DNA of 64,000 bases, from NCBI RefSeq assembly GCF_001305595.1, contig NZ_CP012404.1:248001-312000 (forward strand), in the 5' to 3' direction. The notes beneath the pieces were generated by a model, which searched no databases, was not told where the DNA came from, and saw only the letters and a list, made by a program, of their open reading frames with translations. The position numbers and the translations under genes are program-made. Source of the DNA: Azospirillum thiophilum. GTDB lineage: Bacteria; Pseudomonadota; Alphaproteobacteria; Azospirillales; Azospirillaceae. Positions within the stretch are counted from its first letter, which is position 1. The number at the start of each line of letters is the position of its first letter. Shown here piece after piece: positions 53,453 through 60,700 of this stretch.

Positions 53453-54640
53453 TCATTCGTGTACCTCTATGCCGCAGGCGACGCAGGGATCGAGCATCGC
53501 CACCAGCAGCCGCGCCCGCTCCACCGCATCGGCGCCGTCGCGCACCGCGGCGCCGGCCAGCCCGCGCGCCAGCGGCCCGTCCGCGGCGAAGTTCCAGTCG
53601 GTCGGCGCCACCATCCGGGCATCGGCCAGCCGCCCCGATTCGTCCAGCCGGAGCCAGTGCGCCAGCCGCCCGCGCGCCGTCTCCGCCACGCCGCAGCCGG
53701 TGCCCGGGCCGGATGGAGCGGCCGGGCGGAAGGCCGGGGCGGCGGGGCGCAGCGCTCCGGCGGCGGCCTCCATCCGGCGCGGCAGCTCGGCAAGATCGGC
53801 CAGCCGCGCCGCGAACAGCCGGGCGAGCCCGTCGCCGAACCGTTCCGTCACCGACAGGACGAGCGGATGCCCGGCCTGCCGCTCCAGCGGGCCGGTCAGG
53901 GCGGGATGCGGCGGCCGGGCGGCGAAGGACGCATCGGCGGCGAGCGCCGCGGCGAACCGGTCCGGCGACCGTTCGCCCAGCAGCGGTACGCCGCAGGCGC
54001 CCCAGCCTGCCAGATCGGGCTCGATCAGCCGCGCCGCCAGCCGCGCCGCGTCGTTGCCGCCCCTTGCGGCCCAGGCGGCGAGGCCGTCGGCATCCCGCGG
54101 CGGCGGTCCAGCGAAGATCTCCGCCTCCAGCCAGCCGGACAGGCGGGCCAGCGCGTCGCGCAGCGCCGCCGCGTCCGGCCGCAGGGCGCCGCCGCCCAGC
54201 CGCAGCCCGTCCCCGGCGGGATAGAGCGCCGCCGCGACCGCCGTTACCGCCGGGCGCAGGCCGCGCAGGGCCGCCGGCCGCGGGGGGGCGCCGAGCCGGG
54301 CCGGCCATTCGACGGCCGCCTGCCAGCCATGGCTGTCCAGCGCCTCCGCGTCGGTCAGCAGGGCGCGCGCCGCCTCGTGCGCGGCGGCATCGATCCCCAG
54401 CGCCGACTCGCAGGCCCGGGCGACCGCCAGCCCCTGCGCGGTGCCGCACAGGCTGAACAGCAAAGGGGCCAGCCGGACCGCCTCGTCCGCCGTGCGCCCG
54501 ACCAGGGCGGCGACGGCGCGGGGGCGGCGGGTCGCGACCGCCGCCCGCCCGATCCGTCCATCGGCAAGCTGCAGGCGGACGGCGACCGATCCCTCTCCCG
54601 GAATTCCGGCGCCCGGCCCGGCGCCCGGCGTGACGGTCAT
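53453..54640 (-). CDS. hupK: hydrogenase expression/formation protein HupK (large-subunit-like)
   Basis: 395 residues resembling a degenerate [NiFe]-hydrogenase large subunit: the N-terminal region has [19 protein letters not shown] instead of the usual double-Cys L1 motif, and the C-terminus ends [12 protein letters not shown] like the L2 motif. HupK is thought to act as a scaffold for assembly of the Fe(CN)2CO unit. Very Ala/Arg-rich. The ATG at 54640 overlaps the hupJ stop by four bases; an ATG two codons upstream is less likely. Confidence 0.88.
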   Translation of the reverse strand: MTVTPGAGPGAGIPGEGSVAVRLQLADGRIGRAAVATRRPRAVAALVGRTADEAVRLAPLLFSLCGTAQGLAVARACESALGIDAAAHEAARALLTDAEALDSHGWQAAVEWPARLGAPPRPAALRGLRPAVTAVAAALYPAGDGLRLGGGALRPDAAALRDALARLSGWLEAEIFAGPPPRDADGLAAWAARGGNDAARLAARLIEPDLAGWGACGVPLLGERSPDRFAAALAADASFAARPPHPALTGPLERQAGHPLVLSVTERFGDGLARLFAARLADLAELPRRMEAAAGALRPAAPAFRPAAPSGPGTGCGVAETARGRLAHWLRLDESGRLADARMVAPTDWNFAADGPLARGLAGAAVRDGADAVERARLLVAMLDPCVACGIEVHE

Positions 54641-55164
54641 GGCCATGGCCCGGCAAGGACGGGGCACCCGGACGGCGCCTGCGCCGGTCTCCCCGACAGG
54701 GTGTCGAGCGCTAGGCGCGCCGCGTGGCGGGCATCCTCCGCGTCCAGGAACAGCGCCATGTCGGAAGCGAGCGGAATCGCCGCCAGGGTGCCGAGCAGCC
54801 CCATCCGCGCCGCGGTGAAGCGATGGCGGCCGGACGGCAATTCGAGCGGCAGCGGGTCGCCGTCACGGGCCTCCGCCCACAGGAACGGGTCGTCGGGCAG
54901 CAGCACCGCCTCCAGGAACCAGGGCGTCACCATGCAGCCCAGGCGGCCGGGACCGCAGGGGTGGAAGCCCACCGCCTCCACCGCCAGCGCCGGGTTGCCC
55001 GCCGCCCCGCGCCTGGCGGCCCGTCCCACGCCGCGGCCGGCCATGCGGTATGCGGCGAGCAGCGCGTCGAGCCGGCTGGAAAAGCCGTCCGGAAGGCCGG
55101 CCGGGGGAGCGCCGCCGGCCGGGCCGCCCCGGTCGGGGCACTGCATGGGAACGCCCAGGGACAT
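54637..55164 (-). CDS. hupJ: [NiFe]-hydrogenase assembly chaperone, HybE/HupJ family
   Basis: 175 residues. The region GNPALAVEAVGFHPCGPGRL followed by GCMVTPWFLEAVLLPDD is the family core; the C-terminal half LPSGRHRFTAARMGLLGTLA fits too. Characterised members (HybE, HupJ) guide assembly or Tat export of hydrogenase subunits. First gene of the unit. Start at ATG 55164, preceded by AAGGTG; the ATG at 55146 is an alternative. A 14-base tandem repeat lies directly upstream and a Crp/Fnr-type palindrome 128 bases upstream. Confidence 0.85.
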   Translation of the reverse strand: MSLGVPMQCPDRGGPAGGAPPAGLPDGFSSRLDALLAAYRMAGRGVGRAARRGAAGNPALAVEAVGFHPCGPGRLGCMVTPWFLEAVLLPDDPFLWAEARDGDPLPLELPSGRHRFTAARMGLLGTLAAIPLASDMALFLDAEDARHAARLALDTLSGRPAQAPSGCPVLAGPWP

Positions 55165-55182
55165 GCGCGCGGACACCTTGCT

Positions 55183-55238
55183 GCAATCGGATGACGGCAA
55201 TCGGACACTGGCAATCGGAGAATGACCATCGGATGAAG
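55183..55238. repeat. four 14-base direct repeats upstream of hupJ
   Basis: GCAATCGGA begins at 55183, 55197 and 55211, a fixed 14-base period, with a fourth degenerate copy (ATCGGA) at 55228. They end 19 bases before the hupJ ATG. Could be a protein-binding array or a local expansion. Confidence 0.75.
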
Positions 55239-55291
55239 GCGGGCACCTCCTCATCCACCGCGCCATCCTGACGCATCGGGGATGCAACTCA

Positions 55292-55305
55292 TTGACCTGC
55301 GTCAA
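55292..55305. promoter_or_regulatory. perfect Crp/Fnr-type palindrome between hupJ and the DUF3618 gene
   Basis: TTGACCTGCGTCAA: perfect TTGAC-N4-GTCAA, an accepted variant of the FNR/FixK box. 128 bases before hupJ and 133 bases before the divergent DUF3618 gene. FixK/FnrN control of hup/hyp genes is established in rhizobia. Confidence 0.65.
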
Positions 55306-55379
55306 AATACGTAGATACGGCAGGGCGCAAGCCGTGTCGGCGCCATGGCCGCGCTGGCCTGATCGCCGGAGAGGCGGGT

Positions 55380-55404
55380 GGAACAATCGGCACCTCGCGG
55401 TGTT
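55380..55404 (+). promoter_or_regulatory. EcfG-like promoter of the DUF3618-YihY pair
   Basis: GGAAC (55380-55384), 16 bases, TGTT (55401-55404): one mismatch from GGAAC-N16/17-CGTT. 34 bases before the ATG at 55438. Confidence 0.5.
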
Positions 55405-55437
55405 GCAAGCCGGCAGCCTCCACAGGAGACGTCCGGC

Positions 55438-56295
55438 ATGCCCAACCACAACGACGCCATTCCGTCCGCCCCAACCGGTCCCTTGGCCGATCCCGCGGCC
55501 GCTTCGCAAAGCCGGCGGCCCGAGGATATCGAGCACGAGATCGAGTCGATCCGCGCCCGGATGGACTCGGTGATCGACGAGATCGAGTTCCGCCTGTCGC
55601 CCGGCCAGATGTCTGGCGGTGTGGTCCAGGTGGTGCGCGACGTCATCCAGGGCGGCGGCGACGGCATGTCCGGGCGCATCGCCCGCGCCGTCCGCGCCAA
55701 CCCGATCCCGGTGGCGCTGATCGGGATCGGCGCGCTCTGGCTCGGCTGGGCGGTCGCCCGCACGCCGGAGATGACCACCGAATTCGACGATTACGACGCC
55801 CATGGCCGCCGGCTCGACCCGCGCAGCCGGCAACTGCTGAGCGGCCTGATCGCCGCCTGCCGCGACGGATCGGCGGCGTTCCGCCGCGCCGACATGACCA
55901 TAGCCGACCCGGGCCTGTCGCCGCGCCTTGAAGACCTGGCCGACCAGCTCGACCGCAGCGCCGCGGCGCTGGACGAGGATCTGCGCAACGGCGGCGGCTG
56001 GGTCGAGACCGGCGAGGCCGGGGATGGGGTGGGAGACGGCCGCCGGGCCTGGTCGCCGCTGCATGGGCTGGCCGAGACCGCCGCGGGCCGGGTCGTTGCC
56101 GGGGCCGGTGGGCCGGGCGCGCGGGGCGACCTGCTGGTCCGGCTCGAAAGCGGGCTGGACGACACGCTGGCCCTGTTCCGCGACGCCCTGGCCGACGCGC
56201 CGGATGAGCATCTGCAGGTCGCCATCGGTGCCCAGTTCCATGCCATCGAGACGGCGCGCCACCGTGTCGGCGCGCTGCGCGAAGCCGTGGCCTGA
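55438..56295 (+). CDS. DUF3618 protein with C-terminal four-helix region
   Basis: 285 residues. The N-terminal part is DUF3618-like (RRPEDIEHEIESIRARMDSVIDEIE, repeated amphipathic helix) followed by one membrane segment (about 90-107, IPVALIGIGALWLGWAV). The C-terminal half resembles the PA2169/DUF2383 four-helix bundle (LLSGLIAACRDGSAAFRRAD). This combination suggests an inner-membrane stress protein. Function unknown. AGGAGA precedes the ATG; YihY follows 12 bases downstream. Confidence 0.82.
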   Translation: MPNHNDAIPSAPTGPLADPAAASQSRRPEDIEHEIESIRARMDSVIDEIEFRLSPGQMSGGVVQVVRDVIQGGGDGMSGRIARAVRANPIPVALIGIGALWLGWAVARTPEMTTEFDDYDAHGRRLDPRSRQLLSGLIAACRDGSAAFRRADMTIADPGLSPRLEDLADQLDRSAAALDEDLRNGGGWVETGEAGDGVGDGRRAWSPLHGLAETAAGRVVAGAGGPGARGDLLVRLESGLDDTLALFRDALADAPDEHLQVAIGAQFHAIETARHRVGALREAVA

Positions 56296-56307
56296 GGGGA
56301 TGCCGGC

Positions 56308-57378
56308 ATGCTGGGGCTGAGCCGCCGCCACTATTATGCGCATCGGGGCCGTGCGGATCGCCACCCGGAGGACAGGCAGGCCACCGCGGACGGACGCGGC
56401 GGCGGGCACCGGGACGGGCGCGGCCGGACGGCGGAGACCCCCTCCGACATCCCCGCGCGCGGCTGGAAGGACATCCTGCTGCGGGTGTGGGACGAACAGG
56501 GCAAGGACAATGTGTCGATGCTGTCGGCCGGCGTCGCCTATTACGCCCTGCTCGCCATCTTCCCGGCGGTGGCGGCGCTGGTGTCGATCTACGGCCTGGT
56601 CGCCGATCCGGCGATGATCGAGACCCAGTTGAGCCAGATGCGCGGCCTGCTGCCGCCCGAAGCGCTGTCGATCGTCAGCGACCAGGCGCGCAAGGTGGCG
56701 ACCGCCCCGTCGCAGGGGCTGGGATTCGGCCTGATCTTCGGCCTGCTGCTGACGCTGTGGAGCGCGTCGCGCGGGACCAACTCGCTGGTGTCGGCGCTGA
56801 ACATCGCCTATGGCGAGACCGAAAGGCGCGGCTTCCTCAAGCTGGCCGCCCTGTCGATGGGGCTGACGGTGGCCGGGCTGCTGTTCGTCCTCGTCGCCAT
56901 GGTGATGATCGTCGCGGTTCCCGCCGCCATCGCCATTGTCGGGCTGAAGGACACGCCGATCGGCTGGGCCGCCAGCCTTATCCGCTGGCCGATCCTGGCG
57001 CTGGCGATCGTGCTGGCGCTCGCCGTCCTCTACCGCTACGCCCCCGACCGGCGCGAGCCGCAATGGCGCTGGGTCAGCTGGGGGTCGGCGACGGCGACCA
57101 CGGTCTGGCTGCTGGGCTCGCTGGGCTTTTCGGTCTATGTGTCGAATTTCGGCAGCTACAACGAAACCTACGGGTCGGTCGGCGCCGTCGTCGTCCTGCT
57201 CCTGTGGTTCAACCTGACCTCCTACGTCGTGCTGCTGGGGGCGGAGCTGAACGCGGAGATCGAGCATCAGACCACCCGCGACACCACGAAGCGCCGCGAC
57301 GGGCAGCCCGGCCGGCCGATGGGGCGGCGCGACGCCTATGTCGCCGACACGGTGGGCGAGCGCAGGGCGGCCGAGTGA
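56308..57378 (+). CDS. YihY/BrkB family inner-membrane protein
   Basis: 356 residues with six membrane helices; MLSAGVAYYALLAIFPAVAALVS and LLWFNLTSYVVLLGAELNAE are family hallmarks. The N-terminal 50 residues are His/Arg/Gly-rich, and a charged C-terminal tail of about 40 residues follows. Molecular role not established; once mislabelled ribonuclease BN. Co-transcribed with the DUF3618 gene, likely under stress control. Confidence 0.95.
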   Translation: MLGLSRRHYYAHRGRADRHPEDRQATADGRGGGHRDGRGRTAETPSDIPARGWKDILLRVWDEQGKDNVSMLSAGVAYYALLAIFPAVAALVSIYGLVADPAMIETQLSQMRGLLPPEALSIVSDQARKVATAPSQGLGFGLIFGLLLTLWSASRGTNSLVSALNIAYGETERRGFLKLAALSMGLTVAGLLFVLVAMVMIVAVPAAIAIVGLKDTPIGWAASLIRWPILALAIVLALAVLYRYAPDRREPQWRWVSWGSATATTVWLLGSLGFSVYVSNFGSYNETYGSVGAVVVLLLWFNLTSYVVLLGAELNAEIEHQTTRDTTKRRDGQPGRPMGRRDAYVADTVGERRAAE

Positions 57379-57678
57379 GGGAAGGCCAAGTGAGGCGGCC
57401 CTTTGGAAATTGTCCCTTGGCAGGGCGGCGGCGGCGCGCTATGGTCTTTGCCATGCAACAGGCGCTTTCCATCACGTCCTCCGGACGTTCCCGATATTTT
57501 GGCCGCTGGTTTCGTTCGGCGGCCTAGGAACGCGCATCTGTCGCTCACTCCCGAAGCCGCCCGGACCGACCCGCGGCGGCTTTCGTGTTTGTGACCTCCG
57601 GCCCTCGATGGGCTGCACATCCTGAAAATCCGAACATGGGCGATCCGGGCGGCCTCACCATCCGCAAGAGAGGTTGTC
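57379..57678. other. intergenic region after yihY
   Basis: 300 bases with no recognised gene. A stem AAGCCGCC/GGCGGCTT (57554-57561 with 57575-57582) followed by TCGTGTTTGTG could terminate the DUF3618-YihY transcript. Confidence 0.4.
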
Positions 57679-57849
57679 ATGTTCGATTTCGATGTCGTCA
57701 CCGGCCCGACCCAGCCGCCCCATGTCCAGCCCGTCGAGGAGCCGGCGTCACCGGCTGCGGCCTCCGCGCCGCTGGCCGTCGCGGCGGTTTCGGCCCCCCG
57801 GTCCCAGCCCGAGTCGCATCCCGCGGCGGCGGCGAAGCGGCCATCCTGA
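57679..57849 (+). CDS. possible 56-residue protein
   Basis: Open frame beginning MFDFDVVTGPTQPPHVQPVE and ending AAAKRPS; Pro/Ala/Val-rich, no family recognised. GAGAGG lies five bases before the ATG. Short length and low complexity make it tentative. Confidence 0.4.
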   Translation: MFDFDVVTGPTQPPHVQPVEEPASPAAASAPLAVAAVSAPRSQPESHPAAAAKRPS

Positions 57850-58076
57850 CCCCCGGATCGGTCCCCACCGTGGCGCGCCGGTTCCGTTTTCGACGATTCG
57901 ACCAAAAGAATCACGAATCCCGCCTATGTTTCGCCGGCCGATGTCGTATACTCTCCATGGGCAGTCATGCCCGGGTGACGGCTCGGCCGGCGGCCCCCCT
58001 CGTCGGTTTATCGGCCGTCGGCGGGAGCGCGGCCATGGCAGGCGTAACGGTCGGATCGGGAGAAGGATGACGGATC
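57850..58076. other. upstream region of the 232-residue protein
   Basis: 227 bases; a TATACT at 57947-57952 could be a -10 element, and GATTCG...CGAATC forms a weak hairpin near 57896-57920. No gene seen. Confidence 0.3.
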
Positions 58077-58775
58077 ATGGCGGATGATGCTCTCTCAAGC
58101 GTCAGCTCTATGGTGTCCAACCTCAACGCGTCGATCAACAACGCGGTCGAGGCGATCAGGAAGTCGCAGAGCAACCAGGCCATCGGCGAAGTCCAGACCT
58201 TCGAGAAGTCGGTCAACAAGTCGGCGCTGACGACCACGGGCGGCGCAACCGACATCGGCGTGCTCGCCAAGAACGCCACCCGCCTGAACGTCGCCAGCAC
58301 CCTGGCACCGAACGACAAGGTCGATTTCTACAAGTTCAAGGTCACCACCAAGGGCGAGATGACCCTGGGCCAGGTCGGCGACGACGGTGTCCGGGTCCAG
58401 CTGATGAACCGGCTGGGCCGCGTGATGGCCGACAGCGACCCGAAGGCCGGCGACGAGTATGACTCCTTCAAGAAGCTGCAGGCCGGCAACCTAACCGTCG
58501 ACAAGGGCGACTACACCCTGCGCGTCACCCGGGACAAGGGCCAGTCTGACAAGGACCCGAAGAACTACGCCATGCAGGTGGTGATGGGCAATTACAGCAA
58601 GGATTACGATACGGTGGCCAAGCAGCCGGCCAAGGGCAGTACCGGCCTGACGCTCACCACCGGCCAGCAGGCGACGCTGGACGGGCTGAACAGCGCCATC
58701 GGCACCATGAACTCCATCCCCACCGGCCAGACCGGCACGCAGAAGCTGATGGGAAGCTTCAGCCTGTTCGTGTGA
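58077..58775 (+). CDS. hypothetical protein, PPC-domain-like
   Basis: 232 residues without a signal peptide. After a helical N-terminus (SSVSSMVSNLNASINNAVEA) comes a beta-rich domain, DKVDFYKFKVTTKGEMTLG...GDYTLRVTR, that resembles the bacterial pre-peptidase C-terminal (PPC) fold in pattern. It is unusually rich in Lys, Asn, Thr and Ser for this genome. Composition and lack of a leader recall proteins exported by type I or flagellar-like routes, but no C-terminal signal is recognised. Strong AGAAGGA ribosome-binding site. Confidence 0.78.
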   Translation: MADDALSSVSSMVSNLNASINNAVEAIRKSQSNQAIGEVQTFEKSVNKSALTTTGGATDIGVLAKNATRLNVASTLAPNDKVDFYKFKVTTKGEMTLGQVGDDGVRVQLMNRLGRVMADSDPKAGDEYDSFKKLQAGNLTVDKGDYTLRVTRDKGQSDKDPKNYAMQVVMGNYSKDYDTVAKQPAKGSTGLTLTTGQQATLDGLNSAIGTMNSIPTGQTGTQKLMGSFSLFV

Positions 58776-58859
58776 CGCGGCGGGCTTGTCCCGTGCCCTG
58801 ACCTTGCGCCCTCACCTGTGCTATGACGGAGTGGAACCGATCCGTTCCGGAGCAGCCCC

Positions 58860-59477
58860 TTGCCGTCGATCACGCGTCTGAGCCCAGCCGACCACCGCCG
58901 CGTTCCCTGGAAGAATGGCGGCGGCGTCACCACCGAACTGGCGGTCGAACCGATCGATGGGCCGCCGGACGGGCAGGGGGAAGGCGGCCAGGGCCGTTTC
59001 CTGTGGCGCGTTAGCATCGCCGATGTCGTCGAACCCGGACCTTTCTCCGCCTTTTCCGGCTATGACCGCCTGATCGCGGTCGTCGAGGGCGACGGCATGC
59101 GCCTGTCCGTCGACGGCGCCCCGCCGGTGGAGCGCCGCCGCATGGAGCCGGCCTTCGCCTTTCCCGGCGAGGCGCCGGTGTGGTGCGAACCGACCGCCGG
59201 TCCGATCCGCGACGTGAACCTGATGCTCGACCGCGCCTCCGCCACCGGCAACCTCACGCTGCTGGCGGGCGGAAGCCATTGGGCTGCGGGCCGGGCCGCG
59301 GGCGATGCGCTGCTGGTCCATGCCCTGGCCGGGACGCTGACGGTCACGCCCGACGGGGGAGAGGCGTTGCCGGTGCCGGAAGGCCACAGCCTGCTGCTGC
59401 GCGCCGCCGCGGCCCTGGTGGACGTGCCGGCCGGGGCGGAAGGCGTCTGTGCGGAGGTTTGGCGCCGCCGGAGTTGA
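58860..59477 (+). CDS. HutD family protein
   Basis: 205 residues with the bicupin HutD signature VPWKNGGGVTTELAVEP near the N-terminus, FLWRVSIADVVEPGPFSAF and FPGEAPVWCEP. HutD proteins accompany histidine-utilisation genes and are thought to limit pathway activity; here no hut gene is near, so its context is atypical. The start is TTG at 58860 with GGAG seven bases before it; the inverted repeat GGAAC-N6-GTTCC (58833-58848) covers the ribosome-binding area. Confidence 0.9.
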   Translation: MPSITRLSPADHRRVPWKNGGGVTTELAVEPIDGPPDGQGEGGQGRFLWRVSIADVVEPGPFSAFSGYDRLIAVVEGDGMRLSVDGAPPVERRRMEPAFAFPGEAPVWCEPTAGPIRDVNLMLDRASATGNLTLLAGGSHWAAGRAAGDALLVHALAGTLTVTPDGGEALPVPEGHSLLLRAAAALVDVPAGAEGVCAEVWRRRS

Positions 59478-59531
59478 TCGCGCGGGGGCGTACCTGAATC
59501 GGAGAGCACCGCCGATCACCAAACAAAGGGA

Positions 59532-59571
59532 TAGAGGTTCGTGCATTTCATATAAAACGCACGAAGCTGTA
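59532..59571. repeat. dispersed palindromic element, copy 2
   Basis: 34 of 40 bases identical to the element at 45411-45450. Core TTCGTGCATTTCATATAAAA continues into CGCACGAA. Its arms are less symmetric than copy 1. Lies between hutD and the AraC gene. Confidence 0.8.
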
Positions 59572-59715
59572 GGGGCGCCGGCGGCCATCCGTCCATCCAT
59601 ACCCGTTCATATGGCTCTGGCAATGACGCTTCATGATGATTAGCTTGAAAAGCAAACTATTGGACGCCGCCCCGGCCGATACCGGCCGCGGGCGGAGCGG
59701 AAGGGATCGGACGCC

Positions 59716-60591
59716 ATGTCGAAAGCGATGCGCATCCACCAGGGGAGCTTCGGCCGCGTCGCCCTGCTGGACATGGACAATGCGCTGATCCATCACGCGC
59801 ATCCCCATTGCCATGTGCTGATCAAGGCGTCCGGCGCCGACACCCGCTTCGCGGTGGGGGACCAGCTCCATCCGCTGCGCGACGATACCGCGGTGCTGGT
59901 CAACAGCTGGGAGGCCCATTCCTACGCCCACCAGCCGGGCGCTCCGCGCACCGTGATCCTGGCGCTGTACATCGAGCCGCGCTGGCTGGGCGCCATGCAG
60001 CGCGAGTTCAACGCGAGCGGCAGCCCCGGCTTCTTCGCCCAGTCCTGCGGCGAGCTGACGCCCTACATCCGCCGGCTCGCCGACCGGATGGCGGCGGAAC
60101 TGCTTTACGACGACCCGTCGGGCGACCGGATGGAACAGGCGCTGTTCGACCTGATGATCGCCATCATCGACCGTTTCTCCGAATGGCGGACGCTGGGCGG
60201 GACACGGCACGCCGCCCCGGTGGCCGGCGACTTCCGCATCCGCCAGGCCATCCGCTTCATGAGCGGGACGCTGGGCGAGGAGTTCGACGCCGGCCGGGTC
60301 GCCGCCGCCGCCGGCCTGTCGCGCGCCCACATGTTCCGGCTGTTCCAGCAGACGATGGCGATCACCCCGGCGCTCTATTTCAACGTGCTGCGGATGGAGG
60401 CGGCCATCGACGCCATGGCCGCCGGGCAGGAGAGCGCGACCGAGGTGTCGGGCCGGCTCGGCTTTTCGGCGCCCAGCCATTTCAGCCGCTTCTTCCGCAA
60501 CCACCAGGGCGTGACGCCCACCGAGTACCGCCGCGTCGTCACCCTGCTCGACCGACAGGAAGCGGGGCGGCAAGGAGCGGGGCACGCCTGA
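59716..60591 (+). CDS. AraC family transcriptional regulator
   Basis: 291 residues: N-terminal cupin-like sensor (IHHAHPHCHVLIKASGA, NSWEAHSYAH) and a C-terminal AraC domain with two helix-turn-helix units (about 180-280; AAAAGLSRAHMFRLFQQTMA and SGRLGFSAPSHFSRFFRNHQ followed by GVTPTEYRR). 109 bases before the molybdenum hydroxylase operon in the same direction and the likely regulator of it. ATG at 59716 with AAGGGA upstream. Confidence 0.93.
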   Translation: MSKAMRIHQGSFGRVALLDMDNALIHHAHPHCHVLIKASGADTRFAVGDQLHPLRDDTAVLVNSWEAHSYAHQPGAPRTVILALYIEPRWLGAMQREFNASGSPGFFAQSCGELTPYIRRLADRMAAELLYDDPSGDRMEQALFDLMIAIIDRFSEWRTLGGTRHAAPVAGDFRIRQAIRFMSGTLGEEFDAGRVAAAAGLSRAHMFRLFQQTMAITPALYFNVLRMEAAIDAMAAGQESATEVSGRLGFSAPSHFSRFFRNHQGVTPTEYRRVVTLLDRQEAGRQGAGHA

Positions 60592-60700
60592 CCCGCCTCC
60601 ACCTGCACGAAAATGAGACGCTAGGGTAATTCGCGACACTCCACGGTAAAAGCTTTGCGTGGCGAACGGAATAGTCTTCCCCGGTAACCGGAGGACGACG

